From Pomacea canaliculata (taxonomy: Eukaryota; Mollusca; Gastropoda; Architaenioglossa; Ampullariidae): a stretch of 64,000 nucleotides of DNA. Each line of letters starts with the position of its first letter. The first letter of the stretch is position 1. Location: positions 18,172,192 to 18,236,191 of the forward strand of contig NC_037603.1 in NCBI RefSeq assembly GCF_003073045.1. The letters run 5' to 3'. The notes below the pieces were generated by a model, which ran no database searches, was not told where the DNA came from, and saw only the letters and a program-made list of their open reading frames with translations. The translations under genes were made by a program, and so were the position numbers. Positions 63,868-64,000 of the stretch are shown piece by piece.

Positions 63868-64000
63868 GTAGGTTTGTGCTGCATGTTTCCAATTTCCAGG
63901 GTTTAAGGAAATGTTCTTGTCATTGACAGGAGCTACTCTATTGTGAGCGTGTATATGTTGATTTCTTTTGCTAAGCCATAAGACAAGCTGTCACCAGATC
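63868..64000 (+). other. ATG3 intron 6, truncated by window edge
   Basis: Begins with the donor GTAGGT after the exon encoding GMLDKIDR. No further exon is visible before the window ends. Confidence 0.8.

Overview
The window is animal nuclear DNA. Genes have many short exons with GT..AG introns, coding density is low, and transposon relics and microsatellites are frequent. The protein families are animal ones: centrobin, an NT5DC2/3 protein, ATG3, a TRIM-like RING protein and an animal-type MsrB. The retroelement relics read like those common in lophotrochozoan genomes. A mollusc, perhaps a gastropod, is my best guess; this is inference, because nothing in the window fixes the species.

Layout, left to right. 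1-6.5 kb: AT-rich, no gene seen, one small inverted-repeat transposon. 6.57-10.25 kb, minus strand: methionine-R-sulfoxide reductase B (4 coding exons, 224 aa). 10.25-13.5 kb: divergent intergenic region with a decayed retrotransposon. 13.5-32.8 kb, plus strand: centrobin, 25 coding exons, 1834 aa, about twice the length of human centrobin because of a roughly 714-residue first coding exon. 33-37 kb: a Tigger-like element and the first, split copy of a promoter-like direct repeat. 37.4-38.2 kb, minus strand: a RING/TRIM-like protein with a single coding exon. 39.3-39.7 kb: second copy of the repeat. 44.1-51.2 kb, minus strand: mitochondrial-type NT5DC2/3 HAD-family protein, 15 coding exons, 505 aa. 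51.8-56.15 kb, minus strand: a GC-rich C2H2 zinc-finger gene whose frame is broken about ten times although its fingers are still recognisable. 56.2-61 kb: intergenic, with a tRNA-derived SINE and a candidate 5' UTR exon. 61.16 kb to the right edge, plus strand: ATG3, cut off by the window.

The genes do not form a pathway: protein repair, centriole biology, ubiquitination, nucleotidase-like function, transcription and autophagy are simply neighbours. Exon models were built by hand from splice sites, phase continuity and similarity to known families. Centrobin, NT5DC2/3 and MsrB each add up to a whole number of codons with no internal stop, which supports them strongly. The most interesting points are the locally shattered zinc-finger gene between intact genes, the direct repeat flanking the RING gene, the doubled centrobin N terminus, and a two-copy MITE family with intact target-site duplications.
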